From Actinoallomurus liliacearum (GTDB taxonomy: Bacteria > Actinomycetota > Actinomycetes > Streptosporangiales > Streptosporangiaceae): 64,000 bases of DNA. Shown here piece after piece: positions 8,010 to 15,174 of this stretch. The notes under the pieces are model-generated. The model did no database searches. It had not been told where the DNA came from and saw nothing but the letters and a program-made list of their open reading frames with translations. The first letter of the stretch is position 1. Each line of letters opens with the position of its first letter. Made by a program: the position numbers and the translations under genes. The stretch lies in the NCBI RefSeq assembly GCF_039542035.1, contig NZ_BAABHJ010000001.1:451802-515801 (forward strand), written 5' to 3'.

Positions 8010-9104
8010 ATGAGCTACACGGCCCAGTTCGCCCAGACCTACACGCAGGCCCGCGAGATGTTCCTGGAAGCGGCGGACCTGGCCGGCGCGGACATCACCT
8101 CTTTCCTCAATGACTGCGGGAAAGCGCCCGACGGCGGCGAACTGCGCACGGATGTCGCCTGGATCGGCCCTCGCGACGCCGAATCGGTGCTCGTACTCGT
8201 CTCCGGCACACACGGCGTCGAGGGATTCTGTGGCTCCGCTTGTCAGATCGGATTTTTGCGCGAATCCATCCTTGATAAAGCGCCGACCGGAACCGCCGTC
8301 CTCATGGTCCACGCCCTTAATCCGTACGGCTTCGCCTACCAGCGGCGAGTCAATGAGGACAATATCGACCTCAACCGCAACTTCGTCGACCACGACGCTC
8401 CGCCGCACAACCCGGCGTACGACGAACTGCACGCCGCGCTGGTCCCGGCCTCGTGGACCGGCCCGGAGAAGACCGAGGCGAACCGCTTCCTCGCCGAGGT
8501 CGCCGCGGAGCACGGGCTGCGTTACCTCCAGGAGTCGATCACCCATGGGCAGTACCGTCATCCCGACGGCCTGTTCTACGGCGGCACCTCTCCGGCGTGG
8601 TCGCACCGGCTGCTCCGCACGATCGTCCACGACTTCCTGATCGGGTTCCCCCGGATCGCCTACATCGATCTGCACACCGGCCTGGGTCCACGGGGCTACG
8701 GCGAGCCGATCTTCCGCGGCGGGCTGGACAGCGGTGCCCTCGACCGGGCCCGCGCCTGGTACGGCGACCAGCTCACGATGTCCGAGGACGGGACGTCGAG
8801 CTCGACGCCGATCATCGGCAACACGGCGAGCCTGGTCGCCCGTGAGCTCTCCCCCGGCCAGGAGCTCACCGCGATCACGCTGGAGTTCGGCACCCTCTCC
8901 GGCGCCGAGGTGCTCGACGCTCTGCGCGCCGACAACTGGCTGCACCTGCAGGCCGACCCGGACCCCGAGCTCGCGGCGAGCATCAAGCTCCAGATCCGGA
9001 ACGCCTTCTACCCGTCGGCGTGCGACTGGCGCAGCGCCGTCTGGTCGCGCGCCAAGGAGATCTTCGGGCAGGCCTTCTCGGTCGCCCGCCCCGTGGTCGG
9101 CTGA
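8010..9104 (+). CDS. DUF2817 / M14-like zinc carboxypeptidase-fold protein
   Basis: A 364-residue protein of the DUF2817 family, related to M14 metallocarboxypeptidases and succinylglutamate desuccinylase-like amidohydrolases. Zinc-site residues are visible: His68 and Glu71 in SGTHGVEGF, and His222 in IDLHTG. The substrate-binding pair Asn122-Arg123 is in NIDLNRNF, and a catalytic Glu (E292) is in TLEFGTLSG. It should hydrolyse an amide bond at the end of a small molecule or peptide. It starts 20 bases after the RraA-like gene, so the two are probably one operon. In the cluster it could mature, trim or inactivate an acyl-amino-acid product. Confidence 0.8.
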   Translation: MSYTAQFAQTYTQAREMFLEAADLAGADITSFLNDCGKAPDGGELRTDVAWIGPRDAESVLVLVSGTHGVEGFCGSACQIGFLRESILDKAPTGTAVLMVHALNPYGFAYQRRVNEDNIDLNRNFVDHDAPPHNPAYDELHAALVPASWTGPEKTEANRFLAEVAAEHGLRYLQESITHGQYRHPDGLFYGGTSPAWSHRLLRTIVHDFLIGFPRIAYIDLHTGLGPRGYGEPIFRGGLDSGALDRARAWYGDQLTMSEDGTSSSTPIIGNTASLVARELSPGQELTAITLEFGTLSGAEVLDALRADNWLHLQADPDPELAASIKLQIRNAFYPSACDWRSAVWSRAKEIFGQAFSVARPVVG

Positions 9105-9210
9105 TCGGAGTCCGCCCGCCTGAACTCGTCGCGGCCGGTCGTGCGCAGAGCGCGGCCGGCCGTGACGCATGTCAGGCCTAGAACGGCACGCGCATAGCCA
9201 GGACACCAAA

Positions 9211-9260
9211 AAAGCGACAAACGACCCTCCGCTCGTGCGGAGTAGCAGTCTGTCGCCTTT
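9211..9260 (+). terminator. two-stage hairpin between DUF2817 gene and asd
   Basis: An outer stem (AAAGCGACA with TGTCGC-CTTT, one bulged C) encloses a perfect inner stem (CTCCGC, loop TCGT, GCGGAG at 9227-9242). An A-tract precedes it and CTTTGCTC follows. The fold fits an intrinsic terminator after the DUF2817 gene; a small regulatory RNA element upstream of asd is the alternative. Confidence 0.5.
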
Positions 9261-9295
9261 GCTCATATTTCCTGGCTTCCACTTCTATATGCCGA

Positions 9296-9319
9296 CATGT
9301 AACTAGTTATAGCGGTTAC
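9296..9319. promoter_or_regulatory. 24-bp motif CATGTAAC-N10-GGTTAC, copy 1
   Basis: CATGTAAC, ten bases ending ATAGC, then GGTTAC. The same layout with the same spacing occurs at 21097-21120, with 18 of 24 positions identical, and contains a GTAAC/GTTAC inverted repeat. It lies 106 bases before the asd ATG. It is a likely operator for a cluster regulator, or a shared alternative-sigma promoter element. Confidence 0.55.
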
Positions 9320-9425
9320 GCTCTCCCTGGTACACCACTAGGCCGGGAACGGCCACGTCCCGGTCTTCCTCTCTCGGTGGCGCACGCGCGTCGCCGCTCT
9401 CACCACCAGGAAAGGAAGGTGCGCG

Positions 9426-10469
9426 ATGCTGCGCACAGCCGTCGTGGGTGCGACTGGAGCCGTGGGGCGTGAACTCCTCGCCCTGTTGACCCGACCCGGT
9501 ATGCCTCCCATACGCCTGTCGCCGGTCGCGTCCGCACGTTCAGCGGGGGTTGACATAGGCGCCCGGATAGGGCTCGACGCACAGATCGAACCGGTCCGTG
9601 CACTGAACGACGTTGATTTCGCCACCATGGACCTGGTCTTCTTCGCGGCCGGTGCGGAGGTGAGCCGCCAGGTCGCGGAGAAGGCCGCGGCGGCCGGCTG
9701 CCTGGTCATCGACAACAGTTCGGCGTTCCGGGCGCGCGAGGGCGTCCCGCTCACCGTTCCTCAGGTGAATCCCGAGAGCCTGCGGCACCGCCCGGAGTCC
9801 AACATCATCGCGAACCCGAACTGCTCGACCATCCAGCTGGTCCGGGCGCTCCACCCGATCCACCGGCTGGCCACACTGCGCCGGGTGTTCGTCTCGACGT
9901 ACCAGGCCGCGTCGGGCGGTGGCCTGCGCGGGCTGGCCGAACTCGCCGACGACAGCCGGTCGGTCCTGGACGGGCGGGCGGATCTCGCTCCCGGCCGGTT
10001 CGGCCCGCCGCTCGCGTTCGACCTGGTCCCCCAGATCGGCCTGCTCGACGACCACGGCGCGGCCCACGAGGAGCGCAAGCTGCGGTCGGAACCCCGGAAG
10101 ATCATGGGCCTGCCCGACCTGAGGGTCGACGCGACCGCCGTCCGGGTCCCGGTGTTCCACTGTCACTCCGAGGCCGTCCACGTCGACCTCGAACGACCGG
10201 TCTCGGCCGCCGAGGCCGAGGACGCCCTCGCCGCCACGGACGGCATCCGGCTCTACCGGTCCGGCGACGACCCGGCCTGCCCATCTCCGCGCACGGTCGA
10301 GGAGTCCGGCGCGGACCGCGCCCTCGTCCACGTGGGACGGGTCCGTGTCGACGAGTCGCAGCCGGGATCGCTGGCCATGTGGGTGGTCGCGGACAACCTC
10401 TGGGTCGGTGCCGCGTACAACGCGGTCGACATCATGCGCACCGCGCTCGACCATGGCTGGCTCGGCTGA
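9426..10469 (+). CDS. asd: aspartate-semialdehyde dehydrogenase (cluster copy)
   Basis: A 347-residue enzyme reducing L-aspartyl-4-phosphate to aspartate 4-semialdehyde with NADPH. The NADP-binding loop GATGAVG is at residues 8-14, the catalytic cysteine (about C133) sits in NPNCSTIQL, and the substrate-binding Arg and His segments follow. A strong AAGGAAGG ribosome binding site supports the ATG. Its stop overlaps the aspartokinase ATG (TGATG), so the pair is translationally coupled. No homoserine dehydrogenase or lysine-pathway gene is adjacent, and the pair sits in an accessory cluster, so it probably supplies a dedicated precursor from aspartate. Confidence 0.9.
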   Translation: MLRTAVVGATGAVGRELLALLTRPGMPPIRLSPVASARSAGVDIGARIGLDAQIEPVRALNDVDFATMDLVFFAAGAEVSRQVAEKAAAAGCLVIDNSSAFRAREGVPLTVPQVNPESLRHRPESNIIANPNCSTIQLVRALHPIHRLATLRRVFVSTYQAASGGGLRGLAELADDSRSVLDGRADLAPGRFGPPLAFDLVPQIGLLDDHGAAHEERKLRSEPRKIMGLPDLRVDATAVRVPVFHCHSEAVHVDLERPVSAAEAEDALAATDGIRLYRSGDDPACPSPRTVEESGADRALVHVGRVRVDESQPGSLAMWVVADNLWVGAAYNAVDIMRTALDHGWLG

Positions 10470-11698
10470 TGGGCGGGCCGTCCCCGGAGCGCCCGGCGGT
10501 CTTCAAGTTCGGCGGCGCCTGCTTCCTCGACCTGCCCGACTACCGCACCGTCGCCCGCTACATCGCCGGGCGGCTGGACGGATCGCGCCGGGTCGTCGCG
10601 GTGGTCAGCGCGATGTCGGGTACGACGGGCGCGCTGCAGAACGCCCAGCGGGAACTGCACGCCGATCCGCCCCCCGAGCTGGCGGCCTCCTTGTTGCTGA
10701 CCGCCGACACCGTCAGCTCGCTGCTGCTCGCCACCGCCCTGTGCGAGCTCGGCGTACGCGCCCGGGCGATCGACGCGCACCAGCAGGGGCTGCACGCGAC
10801 CGGCTCGCCCGAGCGGGCGAAGGTGGTGAGGATCGACCCGGCTCCCCTGTGGTCGGCGCTCGCCGGATGCGAGGTGGTCGTGGTCCCCGGCGGCCAGGCG
10901 GTGGACCGCGGAAGCCGCCCGGTGATGCTCGGGCGCAACAGCTCGGACCTGTCGGCGGTGGCCGCCGCCGTCGCGCTCGGCGCCGACCGTTGCGAGATCT
11001 TCTCCGACGTGCCCGGCGTCTACACGGCGGACCCCTATCTCCTGCCCGAGGCGCGCGTGCTGTCCTCCCTGGGGTACGGGGCCGCGCTGCGGATGACGCG
11101 CGCCGGCGCGAAGGTGCTGCATCCGCTCGCCGTCGAGCTGGCCGAACGCCACGCCCTGCCGATCCTGTGCCGCTCGCGTCCTCCGATCGCCAAGCGCGGC
11201 ACGCTCATCTCCGGGTCCACCGCGCCGGTGGCGATCGTCGCCGACCAGCGGACCGACGTCTGGGCCTTCCCCGACGTCTCCGAACTCGAGCACGTGCAGG
11301 AGCGGCTGGCAAAAGAGGAGGACGGCGACCAGGTGAACGAGCCGGTCGTCGTGGACTACGAGGGCACCCGGCATCTGGCGATCGCCGGCGGCGACCCGCG
11401 CGGGATCGCCCACCGGGTCTGCGTCGCCGCGCCACACCGTCCGGAGCTGCGATTGATCACGACGGTGCACGGCGACCACGAGCCGGAACGCCATCTGGTG
11501 CCGGAGTCGCAGCTGGCGGAGGAGACCCGGCGCCGGCACGCGCGGCACTACCCCGACGTCAACGACCACCGCGGGGCCAAGCCGCGCTCGCCGCTGAGCG
11601 GCATCCTCACCGATCCGGCCAACATCACGGCCGCCGGCGGCGCCCTCCTCATCAACGACCAGCGCCCCACCGCGGAGGAGCCCGAGAAGACGACCTGA
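10469..11698 (+). CDS. divergent aspartokinase, no recognisable ACT domain
   Basis: A 409-residue amino-acid-kinase-fold protein that should phosphorylate aspartate. The N-terminal motif reads FKFGGACF in place of the usual KFGGTS; GRNSSDLSAVA replaces GRGGSDTTAVA; and the ASP-kinase middle segment (SDVPGVYTADP, RAGAKVLHPLAV) is well conserved. The last 110 or so residues do not show the usual ACT regulatory repeats, so feedback control by lysine or threonine may be missing. The ATG overlaps the asd stop. A hairpin terminator follows 28 bases downstream. An amino-acid kinase with another carboxylate substrate is possible. Confidence 0.8.
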   Translation: MGGPSPERPAVFKFGGACFLDLPDYRTVARYIAGRLDGSRRVVAVVSAMSGTTGALQNAQRELHADPPPELAASLLLTADTVSSLLLATALCELGVRARAIDAHQQGLHATGSPERAKVVRIDPAPLWSALAGCEVVVVPGGQAVDRGSRPVMLGRNSSDLSAVAAAVALGADRCEIFSDVPGVYTADPYLLPEARVLSSLGYGAALRMTRAGAKVLHPLAVELAERHALPILCRSRPPIAKRGTLISGSTAPVAIVADQRTDVWAFPDVSELEHVQERLAKEEDGDQVNEPVVVDYEGTRHLAIAGGDPRGIAHRVCVAAPHRPELRLITTVHGDHEPERHLVPESQLAEETRRRHARHYPDVNDHRGAKPRSPLSGILTDPANITAAGGALLINDQRPTAEEPEKTT

Positions 11699-11726
11699 TG
11701 ACGGGGGAAACACACGCGTGACACGC

Positions 11727-11756
11727 GAGCGCGGCGCCGATTACGGCGCCGCGCTC
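11727..11756 (+). terminator. hairpin terminator after asd-aspartokinase
   Basis: Perfect 12-bp stem (GAGCGCGGCGCC, loop GATTAC, GGCGCCGCGCTC) 28 bases after the aspartokinase stop. It separates the asd-kinase pair from the next promoter. Confidence 0.8.
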
Positions 11757-11845
11757 CGCACGTCCGGGACCTATATATTGCGGCGAAAGGCATGTCAACA
11801 GCAGAGGCTCTGTTATTGCTTTCCTTGATGGCATCGTGAGCCGGG

Positions 11846-11874
11846 TTGACTCTCGAATCCCCGGATTGGAGTAT
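11846..11874 (+). promoter_or_regulatory. candidate promoter for the M29-like/peptide operon
   Basis: TTGACT (11846-11851) and GAGTAT (11869-11874) are separated by 17 bases, close to a housekeeping -35/-10 pair. It lies about 58 bases before the first M29-like ATG, in locally AT-rich DNA after the aspartokinase terminator. Confidence 0.5.
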
Positions 11875-11931
11875 CAAGACACGAAAACAAACGGAGATCG
11901 CCGCCATAACGGGTCCAGGAGAGGAAATCTC

Positions 11932-13011
11932 ATGACTGAATCGATTGTCGTTGACCCGGCGAAACTACGTCAGTTCGGTGATCCGATGGACAGCGTGTTC
12001 TGTCTCGTCACCAACCCGGAGTACATGGACGAGATCTCGATCGTCGAGAGCGGTGGATACCGGGACTACCTGAAGATCCCCTTCAAGACGGGGGAGCGCT
12101 TCGAGGAGGTCCTCCCCGACCGGATCCCCGAGCCGGCGCACGTGCTCGCGATCTCTCCCGCGGCGTTCTTCGAATCCCCCATGCCGGAGCAGTTGGGCCC
12201 GCGTCGCAAGCTCATGGGAATGGCGTGCAACTCCACGCCGACCACCATGAAGACCATCAAGCATTTCATCGACGTGATGCAGCGGACCTCGCCTGAGGAG
12301 CAGGACGCCTTCTCCAACGGGTTCTTCGACAAACTCGAGAGGGCCGACCACCTGGTCTACGTCGACGAACGGCACGGCACCCGCGCCACGTTGCAGCACC
12401 TGCAGCCGGGGCTCGTGTGGAACCAGCAGGCCGGCGCGCTCGAATGGGGCGAGCAGCAGATCGTCCCGTCCGGCGAGATCAGCGTGCTGCCCACGCAGAT
12501 CGTCGAGTTCCACGAGGACCTGCACCTGCCGATCGAGGGCGAGATCTGCTTCCGCGGCTACCCCATCCTGCACAGCGGCACGCCTTCCTTCTCGCGCCGC
12601 GACCAGGCGCGGCTCCACAGCCGGCTCTCGTCGATGAACCTGCACGGCGTCATCGCCACGGTCGAGAAGGGCGTCATCACGAGCCTGCGGGCCCACAATT
12701 CCGGTGCGCAGTCCGCCGTCGACATGCTGAACACGATGTTCGAGGTCGACTCCCGATACCGAATCGTCTGGGAAATGGGCCACGCGCTGAACACCAGCCT
12801 GGACATTCTTCCCGGCAACCACGCGATGAACGAGGTGTACGGCGGGACCGACGGCTGCCTGCACTGGGGCCTCGGACTCACCCCGTTCACGCAGTACCAC
12901 CTGGACATCATCTCGCCCGATACGACGGTCTACACCGACACCGGTGAAGTGGTCCTCGGAAATCCCGGTGGTGGCCCCCCGGACCGCCTGGCCGTCTTCC
13001 CCAATTCCTAG
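11932..13011 (+). CDS. M29/NicX-like metalloprotein, copy 1 (HxD retained)
   Basis: A 359-residue protein whose C-terminal half resembles the M29 superfamily, which covers aminopeptidase T/AmpS and the iron dioxygenase NicX (2,5-dihydroxypyridine cleavage). Candidate metal ligands are Glu182 (PSGEI), Glu281 (VWEMG), His311 (CLHWGLG) and the His323-x-Asp325 motif (YHLDI). It could be a peptidase or a mononuclear-iron oxygenase; sequence alone does not decide. A good AGGAGAGG ribosome binding site precedes the ATG at 11932. The 22-codon peptide gene starts 52 bases after its stop, and a paralogue follows (13236). Confidence 0.6.
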   Translation: MTESIVVDPAKLRQFGDPMDSVFCLVTNPEYMDEISIVESGGYRDYLKIPFKTGERFEEVLPDRIPEPAHVLAISPAAFFESPMPEQLGPRRKLMGMACNSTPTTMKTIKHFIDVMQRTSPEEQDAFSNGFFDKLERADHLVYVDERHGTRATLQHLQPGLVWNQQAGALEWGEQQIVPSGEISVLPTQIVEFHEDLHLPIEGEICFRGYPILHSGTPSFSRRDQARLHSRLSSMNLHGVIATVEKGVITSLRAHNSGAQSAVDMLNTMFEVDSRYRIVWEMGHALNTSLDILPGNHAMNEVYGGTDGCLHWGLGLTPFTQYHLDIISPDTTVYTDTGEVVLGNPGGGPPDRLAVFPNS

Positions 13012-13063
13012 CCACGCGCGCGGCTAGCAAGTGACCCTTCGAGCCCCGGGAGGAGGTGCCAAA

Positions 13064-13132
13064 ATGGAGGAGAAGGACACCAAGATCGAGGTCCGCAAGA
13101 ACAGCAACTACCTGGGCACGCTGCTCGGCTGA
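13064..13132 (+). CDS. 22-residue peptide, candidate RiPP precursor or scaffold peptide
   Basis: A tiny gene with GGGAGGAGGTG ending six bases before the ATG, one of the best ribosome binding sites in the window. The product has a highly charged first half (MEEKDTKIEVRK) and an uncharged second half (NSNYLGTLLG), a leader/core-like split. It lies 52 bases after M29-like copy 1 and is followed 33 bases later by a 15-bp hairpin, an arrangement common for precursor-peptide genes that are expressed more strongly than downstream enzymes. No radical-SAM, LanB or YcaO enzyme is nearby, so any modification would come from the cluster's ATP-grasp, diiron or M29-like proteins. A regulatory leader peptide for attenuation is the main alternative. 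Confidence 0.6.
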   Translation: MEEKDTKIEVRKNSNYLGTLLG

Positions 13133-13164
13133 GCATGCCGGTAACAGCCTTCGGGCTCAGTGGT

Positions 13165-13201
13165 AGGGCAGGTGGACCGGCGCAAGCGGTCCACCTGCCC
13201 T
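13165..13201 (+). terminator. strong hairpin right after the peptide gene
   Basis: Perfect 15-bp stem (A-GGGCAGGTGGACCG, seven-base loop, CGGTCCACCTGCCC-T). It starts 33 bases after the peptide stop and ends 34 bases before M29-like copy 2, inside an otherwise compact gene run. It probably attenuates read-through into the downstream enzyme genes or stabilises the peptide mRNA. Confidence 0.75.
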
Positions 13202-13235
13202 CCCATCGTACTCCTCCGGAACACGCCGGCGAAGA

Positions 13236-14366
13236 ATGGATTTGATCGAAATGAACGCGGAAAATGGACCTCAGGTCACCGTGCAGCCGAGCTCCTTCCG
13301 TCAGTTCGGCACGCCGGCGGACACCTTCTGCATCATCGTCGACGAGGAGTTCATCGACGATTTCTCCATCGTCCTCGCCCCCCCGTACACCCGGTGCATG
13401 ATCGTCCCGATCGGGCCGGACGGCGACCTCGGCAAACTGCTGTCCACCGACGTCCCCGCGACCGCGGACGTCGTGGCCATCTGCCGCAACACCTTCCTGT
13501 CCTCGCCCGACGCGGCGACCATCGGCGCCGGCCGGCGGATCGTCGTGCTGCCCTGCGCGTCCACGCCGGTGACCGCGGACCAGATCCGCTACTTCCTCCG
13601 CGTCATCGAGCGCACCGATCCGACCGCCCAGGAAGCCGTCGCCGACCGGTTCTTCGAGGCCGTCAAGAACGCCTCCCACCTGCAGATCATCGACGCGGAA
13701 CACGGGACATCGTGCCGGTTCGACCCCTTCGCCGGCGGTTACGTGTGGAACCAGCAGGCGGGCCTCCTCGGCCCCGGTGAGCAGCAGATCGCCCCGGCCG
13801 GCGAGCTGAGCGTGCTCCCGATGGACATCACCGAGTTCGACGAGGACCGGCGCCTGGCGCTGTCCGGCACACTCGTCCTACGGGGCTGGCCGATCGTCCA
13901 CGCCGGATACGACCGGGCGCTCGACGCGGAACAGGCCGACCTGTACGAGCGGCTCGTCCCCCTGCGCAGGAACCCGCTGAAGCTGACCGTGGAGGACGGG
14001 AGCATCACCGACGTCCGCGACGCCGGCGGCACCGCCGAGGGCGCGGCGCTCGTCGCGGTGTTCGACGAGCTGTTCACCGAGGAGCCCCGCTACCGGTCGA
14101 TCTGGGAGCTGGGCTTCGGCATCAACACCGGCATGGAGGTCAGCCCGGCGAACTGCGGGCTCAACGAGACCTACGGCGCCGCCGACGGGGTCGTGCACAT
14201 CGGCCTGGGCCTGACGCCGTTCACGAAGTTCGCGCTGACCTTCATCTGCCCGGCCGCCTCCCTGGTCGACGACGCCGGAACGCGCGTCCTGGGAAACCGC
14301 GCGGTCGGCGAGCAGGGACGGCGGCGGGTCAACCGCGTCCGGAGCGCCAGCTGCGGCTGTCACTGA
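13236..14366 (+). CDS. M29/NicX-like protein, copy 2 (HxD lost)
   Basis: A 376-residue paralogue of the gene at 11932, sharing segments such as VWNQQAG, GEQQI, LTPFT and the NE(V/T)YG block. Glu190, Glu291 and His321 align with the first copy, but the H-x-D motif is replaced by KFALTF (residues 331-336), so a metal-binding pair is missing. The C-terminus has a short Arg-rich, Cys-containing tail (SASCGCH). It may form a heteromer with copy 1, or bind substrate or peptide without catalysis. ATG 13251 is an alternative start; neither has a strong ribosome binding site. It lies just behind the peptide hairpin and 36 bases ahead of the diiron-oxidase gene. Confidence 0.55.
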   Translation: MDLIEMNAENGPQVTVQPSSFRQFGTPADTFCIIVDEEFIDDFSIVLAPPYTRCMIVPIGPDGDLGKLLSTDVPATADVVAICRNTFLSSPDAATIGAGRRIVVLPCASTPVTADQIRYFLRVIERTDPTAQEAVADRFFEAVKNASHLQIIDAEHGTSCRFDPFAGGYVWNQQAGLLGPGEQQIAPAGELSVLPMDITEFDEDRRLALSGTLVLRGWPIVHAGYDRALDAEQADLYERLVPLRRNPLKLTVEDGSITDVRDAGGTAEGAALVAVFDELFTEEPRYRSIWELGFGINTGMEVSPANCGLNETYGAADGVVHIGLGLTPFTKFALTFICPAASLVDDAGTRVLGNRAVGEQGRRRVNRVRSASCGCH

Positions 14367-14402
14367 GGCATCGAACGAAATCTTCAACGACTGGAGGACA
14401 CC

Positions 14403-15140
14403 GTGCAGCTGAAGACCACCCGCCCGGAGTTCCGGACCCGTGTCGACAAGTTCCTCGACACGGCGATCGCGGACTTCTACGAGAAGATCCCCTTCGCGCG
14501 TCACCAGCTCGAGGGCAAGGAGATCCACCTCGACTACTACCGGCGGCACAACATCGAGACGATCCTGCGGCTTCGCCGCAAGCGCACGATCGACGCGCTC
14601 GCCATCCGGTACTTCACCAAGGTCGACCCGGTCGCGGCGAAGGCGTGGTCGCACTACACCGACGACGAGATGCTGCACGACCGGCTGTTCGCCGCGGACC
14701 TGGAGAAGGTCGGCGTGTCGAAGGAGCAGATCTACTCAACCGAGCCGCTCCTGTCGACCAAGCTCCTCACCGGGTACCTGCAGTACGGCATCGAGTACGA
14801 GGGCACCCCGCTCGCGCTGCTGGTGAGCGTCTACTTCGTCGAGTACGTGACGACGCGCACCCAGCCGCAGTGGCTCGACAACCTGGAGAAGCGGCTCGGC
14901 CGGGAGAACATCAAGGGTCAGCGCGCCCACGTCGGCACGGACCTGGACGACCACCACGACGACTTCGTCTGGACCGTCCTTGAGACGATGGTCAAGAGCG
15001 ACGAGGACGAGGACAAGGCGCTGCGGCACCTTCAGGACATCGCCCGCCTGTGGGAGATGTACTTCCTCGAGCTCTACAAGCTGACCGTGGACGAGAAGGC
15101 GACCATCGAGATCCCGGATCCGGTGGCCATCCCCGCGTGA
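14403..15140 (+). CDS. heme-oxygenase-like diiron oxidase/oxygenase (HDO)
   Basis: A 245-residue TenA/PqqC-fold protein with the HDO ligand pattern: Glu89 and His92 (DDEMLHD), Glu147 (YFVEYV), then His176-x3-Asp180-x3-His184. HDOs such as BesC, SznF and BelK/HrmI oxidise amines or cleave C-C bonds of amino acids using two irons and O2. Here the likely substrate is an aspartate-derived amino acid or an adduct of it, but the reaction (N-oxygenation, desaturation, fragmentation) cannot be told. A GTG start has GGAGG five bases upstream. The next gene follows after 34 bases. Confidence 0.75.
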   Translation: MQLKTTRPEFRTRVDKFLDTAIADFYEKIPFARHQLEGKEIHLDYYRRHNIETILRLRRKRTIDALAIRYFTKVDPVAAKAWSHYTDDEMLHDRLFAADLEKVGVSKEQIYSTEPLLSTKLLTGYLQYGIEYEGTPLALLVSVYFVEYVTTRTQPQWLDNLEKRLGRENIKGQRAHVGTDLDDHHDDFVWTVLETMVKSDEDEDKALRHLQDIARLWEMYFLELYKLTVDEKATIEIPDPVAIPA

Positions 15141-15174
15141 CCGTGATCGCCTCGACCGTCGGAAGGTGAGCCCC

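Larger units (their letters stand above)
9105..9425. promoter_or_regulatory. intergenic region ahead of asd: hairpin, shared motif, promoter-like DNA
   Basis: The 321-base gap holds, in order, a structured hairpin at 9211-9260, an AT-rich stretch with TATAT (about 9286-9290), a 24-bp motif at 9296-9319 also found at 21097-21120, and the ribosome binding site AAGGAAGG ahead of asd. It probably ends the RraA/DUF2817 transcript and starts the asd-aspartokinase transcript. Confidence 0.5.

Noticed and set aside
9169..9306. A 45-codon plus-strand ORF starting ATGTCAGGCCTA in the gap before asd
   Set aside because: It has no ribosome binding site, covers the nested hairpin, and runs into the shared 24-bp motif, so it is regulatory DNA rather than a gene.
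13064..13132. The 22-residue peptide as a PqqA- or mycofactocin MftA-type precursor
   Set aside because: No radical-SAM or PqqD-like genes are nearby, and the peptide lacks the Glu/Tyr pair of PqqA and the Val-Tyr end of MftA.
13064..13132. The peptide as a graspetide (microviridin-type) precursor for the ATP-grasp enzymes
   Set aside because: The three ATP-grasp enzymes look like amino-acid ligases, and the neutral half has no Asp/Glu acceptors for ester or amide rings. Not excluded, but weakly supported.
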